This document shows positions 54,554-64,000 of a stretch of 64,000 nucleotides of DNA, piece after piece. Source of the stretch: Ficedula albicollis (lineage: Eukaryota > Chordata > Aves > Passeriformes > Muscicapidae); NCBI RefSeq assembly GCF_000247815.1, contig NC_021677.1:45358864-45422863 (forward strand). The letters are read 5' to 3'. The position numbers were made by a program, and so were the translations under genes. The notes under the pieces were generated by a model. That model worked only from the letters and a program-made list of their open reading frames with translations. It made no database searches and was not told the origin of the DNA. Each line of letters begins with the position of its first letter. Position 1 is the stretch's first letter.

Positions 54554-56859
54554 GAAATCACTGCTCCTTCAAAGAATCCAGATGCCACTTCTGACCAACA
54601 GATGTCAAAATTGCAATAACCAAGTGTGAAATCTAGGAGTAGTGAGATCTTTCTACTCTTATCCTTCTTTCTTCTATTTACAAGTATTTTCAATGTTATT
54701 TTTATATCGCTATATTACTATAAATAATAAAAACTTGTTTTCCTTTGCAATCAATTTGTTCTAAAATAGACACATATATATTTAAAAGCACTGGTCATTT
54801 AGTGTCATTTCACTCTAATTCATACTTGTCTGTTAACAAGAACCTCAATTACACTTGTCTTCTAAGGCAGGTCATAAGTTCTCCATAAGATTTTTCTGAT
54901 AATTCTCTTCAGTTCTTATACTTCTCCTTATTGATGTTCTATTACTTAATATACAGATTTTCAGAAAATAGTGGTGTTATATTATCCATACAGTAATAAA
55001 AATTTTGAGAGTATCTTCTAACTTTTTTACATGCTGTAGCTGCAATTTATAGTGTTTGGTATAGAGTAATCTATTCAAATAACCAGAATTATTTTAAAAT
55101 TATATTCAAGATACCCTAACATAAAATCCACTGACATGTTTTGATCACCTGTAAGTGTTGTGACAAATTATGATCGAAAATATGTTCTTAATAAAAAAGA
55201 ACATATGTGGATACTAGTTCACTCAAAAGGTCTGTTGAACATGTTAATGGGGATGCAGCAAAGATATCTGCTAATGACTTAGATAAAGAAAGGGAGACAT
55301 AAATGGATGTAGCATATGGTGCTAGACAGAATAAACATCACAATACAGACTAGAGATGTATCAGTAAGGATTTATGGTATTTTAGGGGCTTATGTTTAGA
55401 GTGTACTAAACCTAAAGTGTTAAGAACTCTGTAGTCGAGACCTTTTCCCTGAGACATGGGACGTTTCTTTCAGCCAAAATCTATTATTATTTTCTAGTAT
55501 TGAGAGTAGGTCCTCAGGTACAGTGGCCTTTGTATAATCTATGGTTCATGTGGTAAATGGCATTTGGACATCAGTTTAACAATTGTTGTCATTGGACAAA
55601 TCTAAGTTAGCAACTGGTATGATACAAAGACAGCAAGAATAGTGTCGTGTTGTGGACCAGCATCACTCCAGCACCATTTATGTTTGCCTGCTACCCATGA
55701 AGCTTGCAGCAGCTGCTGGTCCTACAGAGGCTATGGGTGTCTATGCTTAACAGAGCAGTGTATCTCATTGTGTCTGGCCATTACTTGTGCAGAGGCCAGA
55801 TTAATAGAAGACCTGAAAGAAAATTTGCTTTCCTCCAAAGGATGGTACCTTTTGCCCACAATGCATGCTGTCTGTAGCATTGCAGCAGAGCACCACATTG
55901 GTTCCTGGTTTCTTCTGGAACACATTCAGCCTAAAATTTGTGTCTTTTAGTTGATTCTAATGCAGTCAGTTGGCAAAGCAGGGATACCCAATATTATGGC
56001 AATACTGGGCTTTAAATCAGTTTTTTCCAAACTAAAATATTACTGAATCGTAATAGTAGGAAGAAAATATAACTTAAGATATAGTCATCTATACTCAGTT
56101 AAGCTTGTTACTTTATATCTCAAGGACAGGAGAACAGAGCTGTTTGTTTTTCCTTATTTTGAACATCAAAAAATATCTTTGTGATATCTGTGGTGTAAAA
56201 AAATCTTATATTTTTAGCCTGTTCTTTTCAAATATTGTTCTTTCAATTTCTAGCTATTGATGTAAAATCTGCCTAATTAAAATAGCTCAAAGCACGTTAA
56301 ATAAACACAAATAATGACATATTTTCCTGAAGTCATGCCTTCCTGCCTGTTTGTCAAACTATCCGCTATTAAACAATACTGACAAACATTCTGATAATCT
56401 GTTCAGGTGCTGTATTAATAAATACAGCAGAGAATTGCTCTGCATCATCCATGGAGTTTCCATATGGTACGAGTAGATTTGTTTAACTAGAATTTCATAT
56501 GCATGTTTACAAATCAAAACCACTACTTTTCAAAATGATCCCTGAATATTTAGCACACCATGTCAAACTGTCACACAGCTCTGGTAGCAACTCTTCTTAG
56601 GACTGACATTGGATTCCAATAGTTTTCAATTTTATGGCACAATTTTTCCCCACTTGGCATTTCTGAATTTTATAATGGTTTCCACAGATGATAAATCACT
56701 TAAAACTCAGTATAATAATTTTTATTATAAAAAGTGTCCTAGAATTTAGCAAATTTTGTCTCCATTTTCCAGTCTTCATACCTAGCCAATCACTGTGGTT
56801 ATCATTCCACTTATTTATTTCACTGCATCATAAGGCAGTATAAAGTTCATTTAAATTAT
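54554..56859. other. AT-rich noncoding stretch
   Basis: No gene is recognised. A 22-bp inverted repeat (TGCTGTATT/AATACAGCA arms, 4-base loop) lies at 56408-56429. The plus-strand frame at 55642-55950 (102 codons) has no domain and no conserved context. Confidence 0.5.
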
Positions 56860-57280
56860 CTCAGATGCTGTGCACTGTACGAAAAAGTGATGCATATGCT
56901 AGGTATAAAAGGCACAGTTGCAGAATTTCATTCAATTTTAGCTTTTAAGTGGTTAGCAAGGTTTCATTTGATATCAATAAAGTATCACCTTCCTAATGTA
57001 GACTTTTCAGGAAAGAGCATAATTCCTCAAAAATGCTCTAGAAAATCATTTGCGCTTGCTATGCAAAAATGAAGGCCATGAGTGAGCGACTTATCTAATA
57101 TAAATAAAGATTTGTTCCAGCTTTTAAGCAGATGCACATGGTACATAAGTGCTTTCCTCTTTGGCCATTACCCAGGGAATACCAGGGCTGGTAAAATACA
57201 CAGTGCATTTATTATTAGCTGCCAGAATAAAATGCTCAAAGACTGACTACAAGTATTGCTGCAGATGCACTGTTGCCAAC
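56860..57280. other. Possible conserved noncoding element
   Basis: This single-copy, mixed-composition stretch contains many transcription-factor-like words (GATGCATATGC, TTTGCGCTTGCTATGCAAA-type octamer-like phrases, CTTTGGCCATTACCCAGGG) and no repeat match. This is impressionistic. Only alignment to other birds could establish it. Confidence 0.2.
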
Positions 57281-58737
57281 ATTCAAAGGGACCTCCCGAC
57301 TAGGTGATTCACTGTGAGGTCCAAAGCACCTTTATGGCCACCCTGGTCATAATACCATCCTCTTAGATTCTCACTGAATTCAACATTTAGTATACAAATG
57401 CAAAATTTCTCAACACAATTTCATCCAGAATCAAAGCTGGACTCCTTCTTCCATTTTTTTTTTTTTAATGAACATATTATACTTGGGCCTGCAAGTGTCA
57501 ATAATGCTTATGCCTCTAGGAGAAGTATCTTTATATGTATATATGTATGATTAACTGAATAGGGAGTGTGCCTCTTTGTTTTCTGTCAAATGGCTCACTG
57601 ATATAGCAAAGTCATACGAGTAACTGGGTATAAGAATGTGCATTTCAGAGCTGGAAGTCTGAGTTTTGCCCTCATTTTATCAGAAATATGTATTCTATCA
57701 TGATTAATAATTATTATAGCAGCCTACGAGAGACGCAATTATTCAACATGCCAATTAAAATGTGTAATACCTCCAGACCCATTTTACAAATTAATCTCTA
57801 TGCACTTCTGCATAAATGTTTACAGGAATCAAAAAAATCTGGCATGTAAAATGCAAGCACTGAAAAACTTTGGAAGGCCTATCCCACAAACTGTTACACT
57901 CTCTCTGAATAATAGAGATAAAAGAATAGCAGGGATGTGTGCCTGTTTTTGCCCTACAGTCAAATCACAGGGTGAGACATTGTTTCCAGTGAAATCCATA
58001 TCTTACTTTTTTAAAATACTGTAAAAAAACCAAACCAAACCAAAACAACAACAAAAAAAACCCACATAAAAAATACAGATTATTATGGAGGAAATTGTAT
58101 TATTTTTCTTCCAAAATTGGGGCAGGCTTATATAAAAGTTCAGAATAAGTGATCATAATAATCCCCTTCTGACTTTAGAATAAATTAATCTGCAGGCAGG
58201 AAGAAGACTTTTTAACATATACAAAATGTGAGTAGAAAAATAATTTAGAAATAAACCTTGGGTCCTGAAATTTTAGTAGCACGTAAGAATTCCACTCAGG
58301 CTCAATTTAATGAACATATCTTGCTTGTACTCAAGTCTTATCAGTTGTCAGTGTATCTCTCTAATTGTCCTTTTTTCCTTTTCCTGTTTTATCTCTAATT
58401 TATGCTGAGAGCAGCCCTTTTGTCCTCATTCAAATAAAAACCACACTCATACCAAAAGTCTTGAAGGAAAGCCTATATTTATGAACTACCTTATTCAATT
58501 TCAAGATGAAAGATTTTTACATTATCTTTAGATAAACATTCCAGTACAATTTCTGAATTGGAGCAAGTCTGTATGGCTCCATTAATTTCAGTGAAGTAAT
58601 GTCTCTTTAAGTCTACCAAGGATCTGGACTGCAGGTTTCTGTAAATTTGAATGATATTCCTCCTTCGGTCTTTGAACTTTATCTCAGACTACATAATTGT
58701 ATAAACTTTACAAGTAACCCTTCTAAAAAAAATTTAA
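57281..58737. other. AT-rich noncoding stretch with an A/C-rich tract
   Basis: No gene is recognised. A/C-only low complexity (AAACCAAACCAAACC type) lies at about 58023-58074. Confidence 0.5.
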
Positions 58738-58931
58738 AAAAAGAAGAATATTTTACTGAGGTTTACAAAAATGATGACATACCTTCAAGAACATGTAATT
58801 TAAAATAACTGATGTAAAACATATTTTAAATTATAAAAAGAAGAATATTTTACTGAGGTTTACAAAAATGATGACATACCTTCAAGAACATGTAATTTAA
58901 AATAACTGATGTAAAACATGTTTTAAGTTAT
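58738..58931. repeat. Tandem duplication, 97-bp unit x2
   Basis: AAGAAGAATATTTTACTGAG begins at 58741 and again at 58838, with two differences near the unit end (ACATATTTTAAATT/ACATGTTTTAAGTT). Confidence 0.95.
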
Positions 58932-59889
58932 AGCAATGCTTTGTACAATGCTAAAACCCACAGTGCTCAGATCTTGCTGTGAACAAACTTCAAACAGACT
59001 CGTGGCTTCTAGAAAATAAATTAAAGAAGGAAACTACCTAATTCACAGGGGGTGTTACAACATGCAAGACCAAGAAATTTTGAGTCTTAAGACATGGGGA
59101 GTAACTTCCATTGTTACATCAGGTTGTCATTTTCATCGCAAAGCATCATTGCAGTCATCACCAGCATTTGCTCAAATCCCACCTTCAGCATATTAACATA
59201 TTATTATTATTTCCACAAATAAGGGATTTGTACATTTTTTTAAATCCTACATGTGCATCTGCACATTTCTGGAAGTCCTGTGATTCTGCAGTACAAAAAG
59301 GAGGCTTTTTCTCCTAAGTTCCCTATGGTTGTAAGCATATTATCATACATCCTATCCCTTACAAGGAAGTGCCTCACAAATATTTTTTCCATCGTCAGTT
59401 TGTCATTTCCTACCTTGATCCAGTGTAAAAGTACCAAAATTCTCATAAAACCCCAAACACCAGCCTCCAGCAAATCCCTGCCTACCAAACACTGAATGAA
59501 CAGTTTTAAATGTTAAGGAAAAACACTGTTTATAAGTTTTAAACAGAGCATTTGGTTGGGGATTTTGCCTAGGTCTGCCAGTTAGAAACATTTTTTTTTT
59601 TTTTCCCCAGGATAGGGAATATTGGAAGCAGTGGTGCCACATTTTTTGCAATCCAAGATGCTAGGTGTCTGCAGGGGGTGTGTGATTAGCAGAAACTTAG
59701 AGCTGTGCTCTGCCCTCGATCCGCATGAGGAAGCAGCACTCACATCAAGAGCACACACAGACCTCAGGCAGTTTATGGCCTGTAGTCAGGAATGACATGA
59801 GAAACCTTCCTGAAAGTAATGTCAGACACACTGCAGAGGTATTGATTAACCTAATTTTTCTGTGCCTTTCCCTCTTGCTGTGGTGATAA
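58932..59889. other. Noncoding stretch
   Basis: Nothing recognised. A T run lies near 59590. Confidence 0.5.
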
Positions 59890-60290
59890 ACTGCACTATT
59901 ACGAGCTGACACTCTTACAAGCTGACACAAAGCCTGAAACTGCATTTAGGGTAATGAATGACTTTTCACGACACAAAAGGGGCAAACCAAAGTAGCATTT
60001 AGCCTGAATTAGTGACGAGTACAGGAAATTGTCAGGTAATGCGTTTCTCCTAAACTGCTGCTCCTCTCTTGAAGAATGATCTCTTTTCCCCTCTTTTCTC
60101 AGTTATTTTGACTTGTGTTTCAGAGACAGAAATTCTACCAGAATCACCAAAACAGTGAGTTTTAACAGTGTTAAACAGTTAAAATGGTTCAGGAGCAATT
60201 ACCAGATCACGACTGCTGCCAGCTGCTGCTAAGAAATGTCCAACACAAGTTATTCTCCTCTGCCTTTTCCCGTCTGTCATTGGGTAAGAT
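59890..60290. other. Possible conserved noncoding element
   Basis: A single-copy stretch keeps several isolated CpGs in an AT-rich, CpG-poor setting (TTACGAGCTGAC, TTTTCACGACAC, AGTGACGAGTAC, AGATCACGACTGC). It has homeodomain-like TAAT words and a TGCCAGCTGCTG E-box-like phrase. No open frame or repeat explains it. A 16-bp unit repeats twice at 59899-59928. The call rests on texture only. Confidence 0.25.
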
Positions 60291-61085
60291 TAAAAAAAAA
60301 TAAATAGTATTTCAATACATGCTTAACATAATAAATGCAAACACTTTGTAAAATACAGCCAGCGTGTGAAGAGAAATTAGAGAGCTCCAGAGGGAAATGG
60401 TACTAGTCTCTATCAGGACAAGGTTACCCTGCTCTGAGAACTGCAACCTATAAAGGAGTTCTTTCTCCTTGCTTTTTCTTCCCTTATTTCAACGACAAAG
60501 CACATTTCCAGGTTACTAATCCTCAAGAGTTAATGAGAATTCTCAGAAATGATGGACTGTGTGACCTGGAGTATGATGAGGTGAATACTACTGACTGATT
60601 TATTATTTAATGATACTTAGGATGCTGGTACACTAGTCAGTTGAAGAGACACTAGAGAAAAACAGGATCAGAAAAGACAGCAGAAGCTATTAATAAATAA
60701 TTGATTATTTATGCAATGCCTAGATTGGACATTGTAAAAAAAGTTAAAAGTTAATTAATTCAGGATTTCTAAGCATAATACTTAATAAATTTTTAAATTA
60801 CATTTTTCAGTTAATGTGTGAACTTGTCAATTTCAGAGGATTTTTAACACGGACTGAAATTAGAAACAGGGGCTGAAATAATGAAAATAAATACTGAAAA
60901 TAACTACTGAAATTCTATTCCGGAAGCCTGAAGTGGCACCTCTGCTAGCATGCCTCCTTACTTCTCCAAGAGTGAAAAACTCTAATTTTATGATTGCAGT
61001 GCCTAAAACAGCCTCCAGCTATCATTTCCTTCCTAGTAGCTGGAACAGAGCTGTGTCTTGGGTTCAGTATGAGAATCATGTTGAT
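60291..61085. other. AT-rich noncoding stretch
   Basis: No gene or repeat is recognised. Confidence 0.5.
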
Positions 61086-61171
61086 AACACACTGCTGGTT
61101 TAGTGGTTGCTGTCCAACATTTTCTCTAAACACACTGCTGGTTTAGTGGTTGCTGTCCAAGGTTTACTCTG
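61086..61171. repeat. Tandem duplication, 43-bp unit x2
   Basis: AACACACTGCTGGTTTAGTG begins at 61086 and 61129. The first 30 or so bases are identical, and the last ten differ (ACATTTTCTCT/GGTTTACTCTG). Confidence 0.9.
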
Positions 61172-61289
61172 GGACAAGAACTTTTCACTTACCCATTCTC
61201 TGCCAGCAAGCGCAAGAATTCAAGAATATATTTCAGGTATTAAACAGTTTTATCTGCATCCATGTAGTTTACCTTTTTGCAGTTCTCCC

Positions 61290-61760
61290 CATGCACTGGG
61301 GGCAGCAGGGTGAGTGAGCAGCAGGGTGAGTGGCATTTAGCTGCCAGCTGGAGTTAAATCACAAATCCTATTTGGCACCCAGTGTGGGAGTCTTAAAGGA
61401 TGAGCAGGTTCTACTGATCACTCCTTGACTCTCTAGTCACCAAATGAGGGGCTGGATGGGAATCAGATGGTGCTCCTTGAGGGAAAGGTCAGCACCTTTT
61501 GCTCTTCAACCCTGAGCAACCCCACAGCAGCCGGCCCCCCAAGAGACCAGGCAAGGCAGGCAGGTGTTCAATTTCCTCCATCTCCAAGGCAGCCGTACTG
61601 AAAGCCTACCAGCACCTTTCTGGGGTCTTTGAAACACCCTCTCCTGAGGCAGCTGATGCCAAGGATGCACAGAGCTCTGGGCAGGTCACAATGGGTGCCT
61701 TTGCTGCTCATTCCCAGAGAGGCTGACTTGGGTCTCCAGCGCAGTCAGCTGGAGGGAATC
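61290..61760 (+). mobile_element. GC-richer block, possible ERV leader fragment
   Basis: Composition rises here relative to its flanks. TGGCACCCAGTGTGGGAG at 61373-61390 resembles a decayed primer-binding site for tRNA-Lys, as used by betaretrovirus-like ERVs (two differences fit CpG decay). The downstream sequence could then be leader or gag-derived, with a 75-codon open plus-strand frame at 61499-61726, but I recognise no retroviral protein motif. A 16-bp unit repeats twice at 61302-61333. The call is tentative. Confidence 0.3.
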
Positions 61761-61860
61761 CACTGACACGTCACACAAGCATAAAGTTGTCACAGATCTG
61801 GTGCAAGATGTACCCTAATGCCTCCAAGCTGTAAAAGGGTAGAATACATTTGTATTTCTG

Positions 61861-61968
61861 GAGTGAATTCATTTCTTCATTTTATGTTTTTATTAAAGTA
61901 TGGCGTGTATTAAGGAGTGAATTCATTTCTTCATTTTATGTTTTTAATGAAGTATGGCGTGTATTAAA
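61861..61968. repeat. Tandem duplication, 54-bp unit x2
   Basis: GAGTGAATTCATTTCTTC begins at 61861 and 61915. There are two to three differences (TTATTAAAG/TTAATGAAG). Confidence 0.95.
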
Positions 61969-64000
61969 GGATAATATCTGTTGAATGTTTTTAATCTCCA
62001 GTTGTTACTTAAATTTATTAAGTCCTTATAAGTTTCTTTTATAGTCAGTCATCTAAATGATAATTTATATCTTTCCTTTACACCTCTTGAGTTTTAAATA
62101 CTGGACATTCAATGAGCAATATGTTATAGAGAAAGACAGCAAAATTTTCTGGTTAACCTTGTCACGTGAGCAGCTGAAAACAATGTTGAAGGGCTTGTAG
62201 GACCACATGCAAACTTTGTTTAACCTCTCTAAAGTCTTTCACCAAATCCAAATAATTAAAAGACGAAAAAACTACTTCTTGTCATTCAGTTCCCAAAGTT
62301 CTGACAAAGTAAGCCTGTTCCCTTCAGGAAATTTCCTTTGTGCTTTTAACAAATGAGTTTTATTTAAGCCCCTAAAACTTCGTAAGAGACTTGACACTAA
62401 GCAAAAGGTGCTGAACTTCAAATAAAAAAAAGTAATTTAATCAAAATGTGTTTCATGTTTCCTGTAAATTGGTAGGCATGTTGGAAGCTTACATTTACTT
62501 TTCAGTGAACCTCAATTTTGATGGAATGTCCCCTAAATCAACTGTTAAGGAATAGAAATAAATAAATGGAACTCAGTTTGAGACTAATTTTGGAATATTT
62601 TCTTCACACACTTACTGTCTGAACCAAACCACACCAGCATGTCTTTTTAGCATTCCTTTACATATTATTACAATTTATTTGTTTGTCCTTTCTAAAACCA
62701 GTAGCACTTAAAAATAGTAGTTTTAGTTTTTAGTACTCAAAGAATATCTCTGAATGCACTTCCATTTCCAAAAAATGCCTGCTGTTCATTCTAATATAAA
62801 TTGACAATAAAATAAGAAAATAGTTTAAATCATTATGATAATTTTGAATGAGATATTTTTAATCTAAGGTCTTCTACCTGAAGAGGATTTCTTAAGCCTC
62901 AAAGCTGAGCATTCAGTGGAGCTGGAGTTTACAGTCTCAAGGCTTATTTCAAATAATATTTCTATTTCCAAATCAAAGAAAACCATGAGAGAATATATCT
63001 TTCTCAGCATTTCCAAATATAAGGAAGTTATCAAACCTTTCTGTTTGTCTGTGTATATGCCAGTGGGAGTGTAGTTTCAAATTCAAGTCTAAGCCAATGG
63101 TCTGTCTTCTGTATTGAGATCTAAACCAGGCTGAAAAACTGTGTCTTTCAACAGCATTCAGAAAGAAAGCTCCAAGATCTGGTCAGATGTGCAAATATTG
63201 AAAGTATTGCTTTTATAAAAGTACTTATTTCTAAAATAAATTTTAATTTGAGTAGGAAGTGAAGTATCATTTCCAAAGGCTGCTGTCATCATACAGTGAA
63301 ATGATATGATTTTATTGACTATTCAGATTGATGGGAAATGTTTTAAATTATTTTCTAACACTGACTTTGAAATTCTCCCTGTGCATTGGTTTAATGGTGA
63401 GACCTGTATACTGATGTTAAGGATTATGACTATGCCCATGAAGAGCATAATATCTGTAACACCTGGATAGATCAGACAGCTGCTGCAATGCTAACCACCC
63501 TCTGTTTCCAGATGCAGAAGAAAGCTTCTCTATAACACAAGAAAGATTAAACATGTTCTCAGTGTCACTGAATTATACAAGCAGGACTTTCTTCCATGAG
63601 ATCTCTCAGCACTTAGTCATCCACAGCCCAACCTTAAGCATGACAGATTTTTCCTCATGCTTTATTCCATGTTCCGAGTTATAACAGTGAAATTATTCTA
63701 ATCTACTAAAAATTGAAAGAATTGTTCTCATGAGCTTTATGATTAGATTTTTTCTGTTTTCAAAATGCATTGAGTAGAAAATTTCTGGATTATGCTGGCA
63801 ATTAAAAATATGAGGTACATTTTTGAATACTCCTGTCATTGGGGATTTGGTCAATTTCATCAAAGAGAGAACAAATTCAAAATTCAAGACCCTTATAATA
63901 GTCATGTGTCTTAAATTGCATATGATTAAGAGACTAAAAATAGGAAAGGCAACATTTCCATTTCTTAATTATTGCATTCTTACTGCAGATCTACATTATT
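61969..64000. other. AT-rich noncoding stretch
   Basis: No gene, RNA or repeat family is recognised up to the window end. Confidence 0.55.

Noticed and set aside
55642..55950. 102-codon cysteine-containing plus-strand frame
   Set aside because: Cysteines show no regular spacing of a known fold. No signal peptide or exon context supports it.

Overview
The window looks like a nuclear, AT-rich, gene-poor segment of a bird genome. The avian call rests on two things. There are several CR1 LINE fragments, including 3' ends with the CATAGAAT-type terminal repeat. There is also a roughly 1.1-kb LTR of a type I recognise from bird genomes. A passerine is possible, but that is only an inference. I found no exon, RNA gene, CpG-island promoter or bacterial-type gene cluster that I can support. 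All open frames are short and look like chance, repeat-derived or low-complexity frames, so the segment is best read as a gene desert or a very large intron.

Layout. 1-8.5 kb: plain AT-rich DNA with a three-copy tandem duplication (1738-2016), a 45-bp duplication (2291-2380), a 20-bp perfect palindrome (3918-3937) and a TTAG microsatellite. 8.5-10.4 kb: a CR1 fragment with an internal 98-bp duplication, then a solo-like LTR. 10.4-30 kb: mostly featureless, with duplications at 17.1-17.7, 20.8, 23.1-23.5, 25.4-25.7 and 25.9-26.05 kb and a MIR-like SINE near 25.0 kb. 30-40 kb: faint ancient CR1 and L2-like remnants, a duplicated A/C-rich block (34.1-34.35 kb) and a small GC-rich patch (35.1-35.3 kb). 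40.6-41.5 kb: an uninterrupted 234-base C homopolymer, a 77-bp duplication and a long A/C-only tract. 42.7-45.4 kb: a 34-bp-arm imperfect inverted repeat, a MIR-like SINE, an ATCT microsatellite, a LINE reverse-transcriptase remnant and two back-to-back duplications. 45.8-54.6 kb: more duplications, an ancient CR1 remnant, two clearer CR1 3' ends and a GC-richer candidate LTR. 54.6-64 kb: two stretches that look like conserved noncoding DNA, three more duplications and a GC-richer block with a decayed tRNA-Lys-type primer-binding-site-like motif.

The strongest unexplained signal is the density of short adjacent direct duplications. About seventeen loci have units of 43-200 bp, copies are usually 95-100% alike, and unit lengths recur (97/98 bp four times, 54 bp three times, 77-79 bp three times). 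The second is the C homopolymer, which is either an assembly/polishing artefact or an extreme simple repeat. No gene works with another gene in this window.
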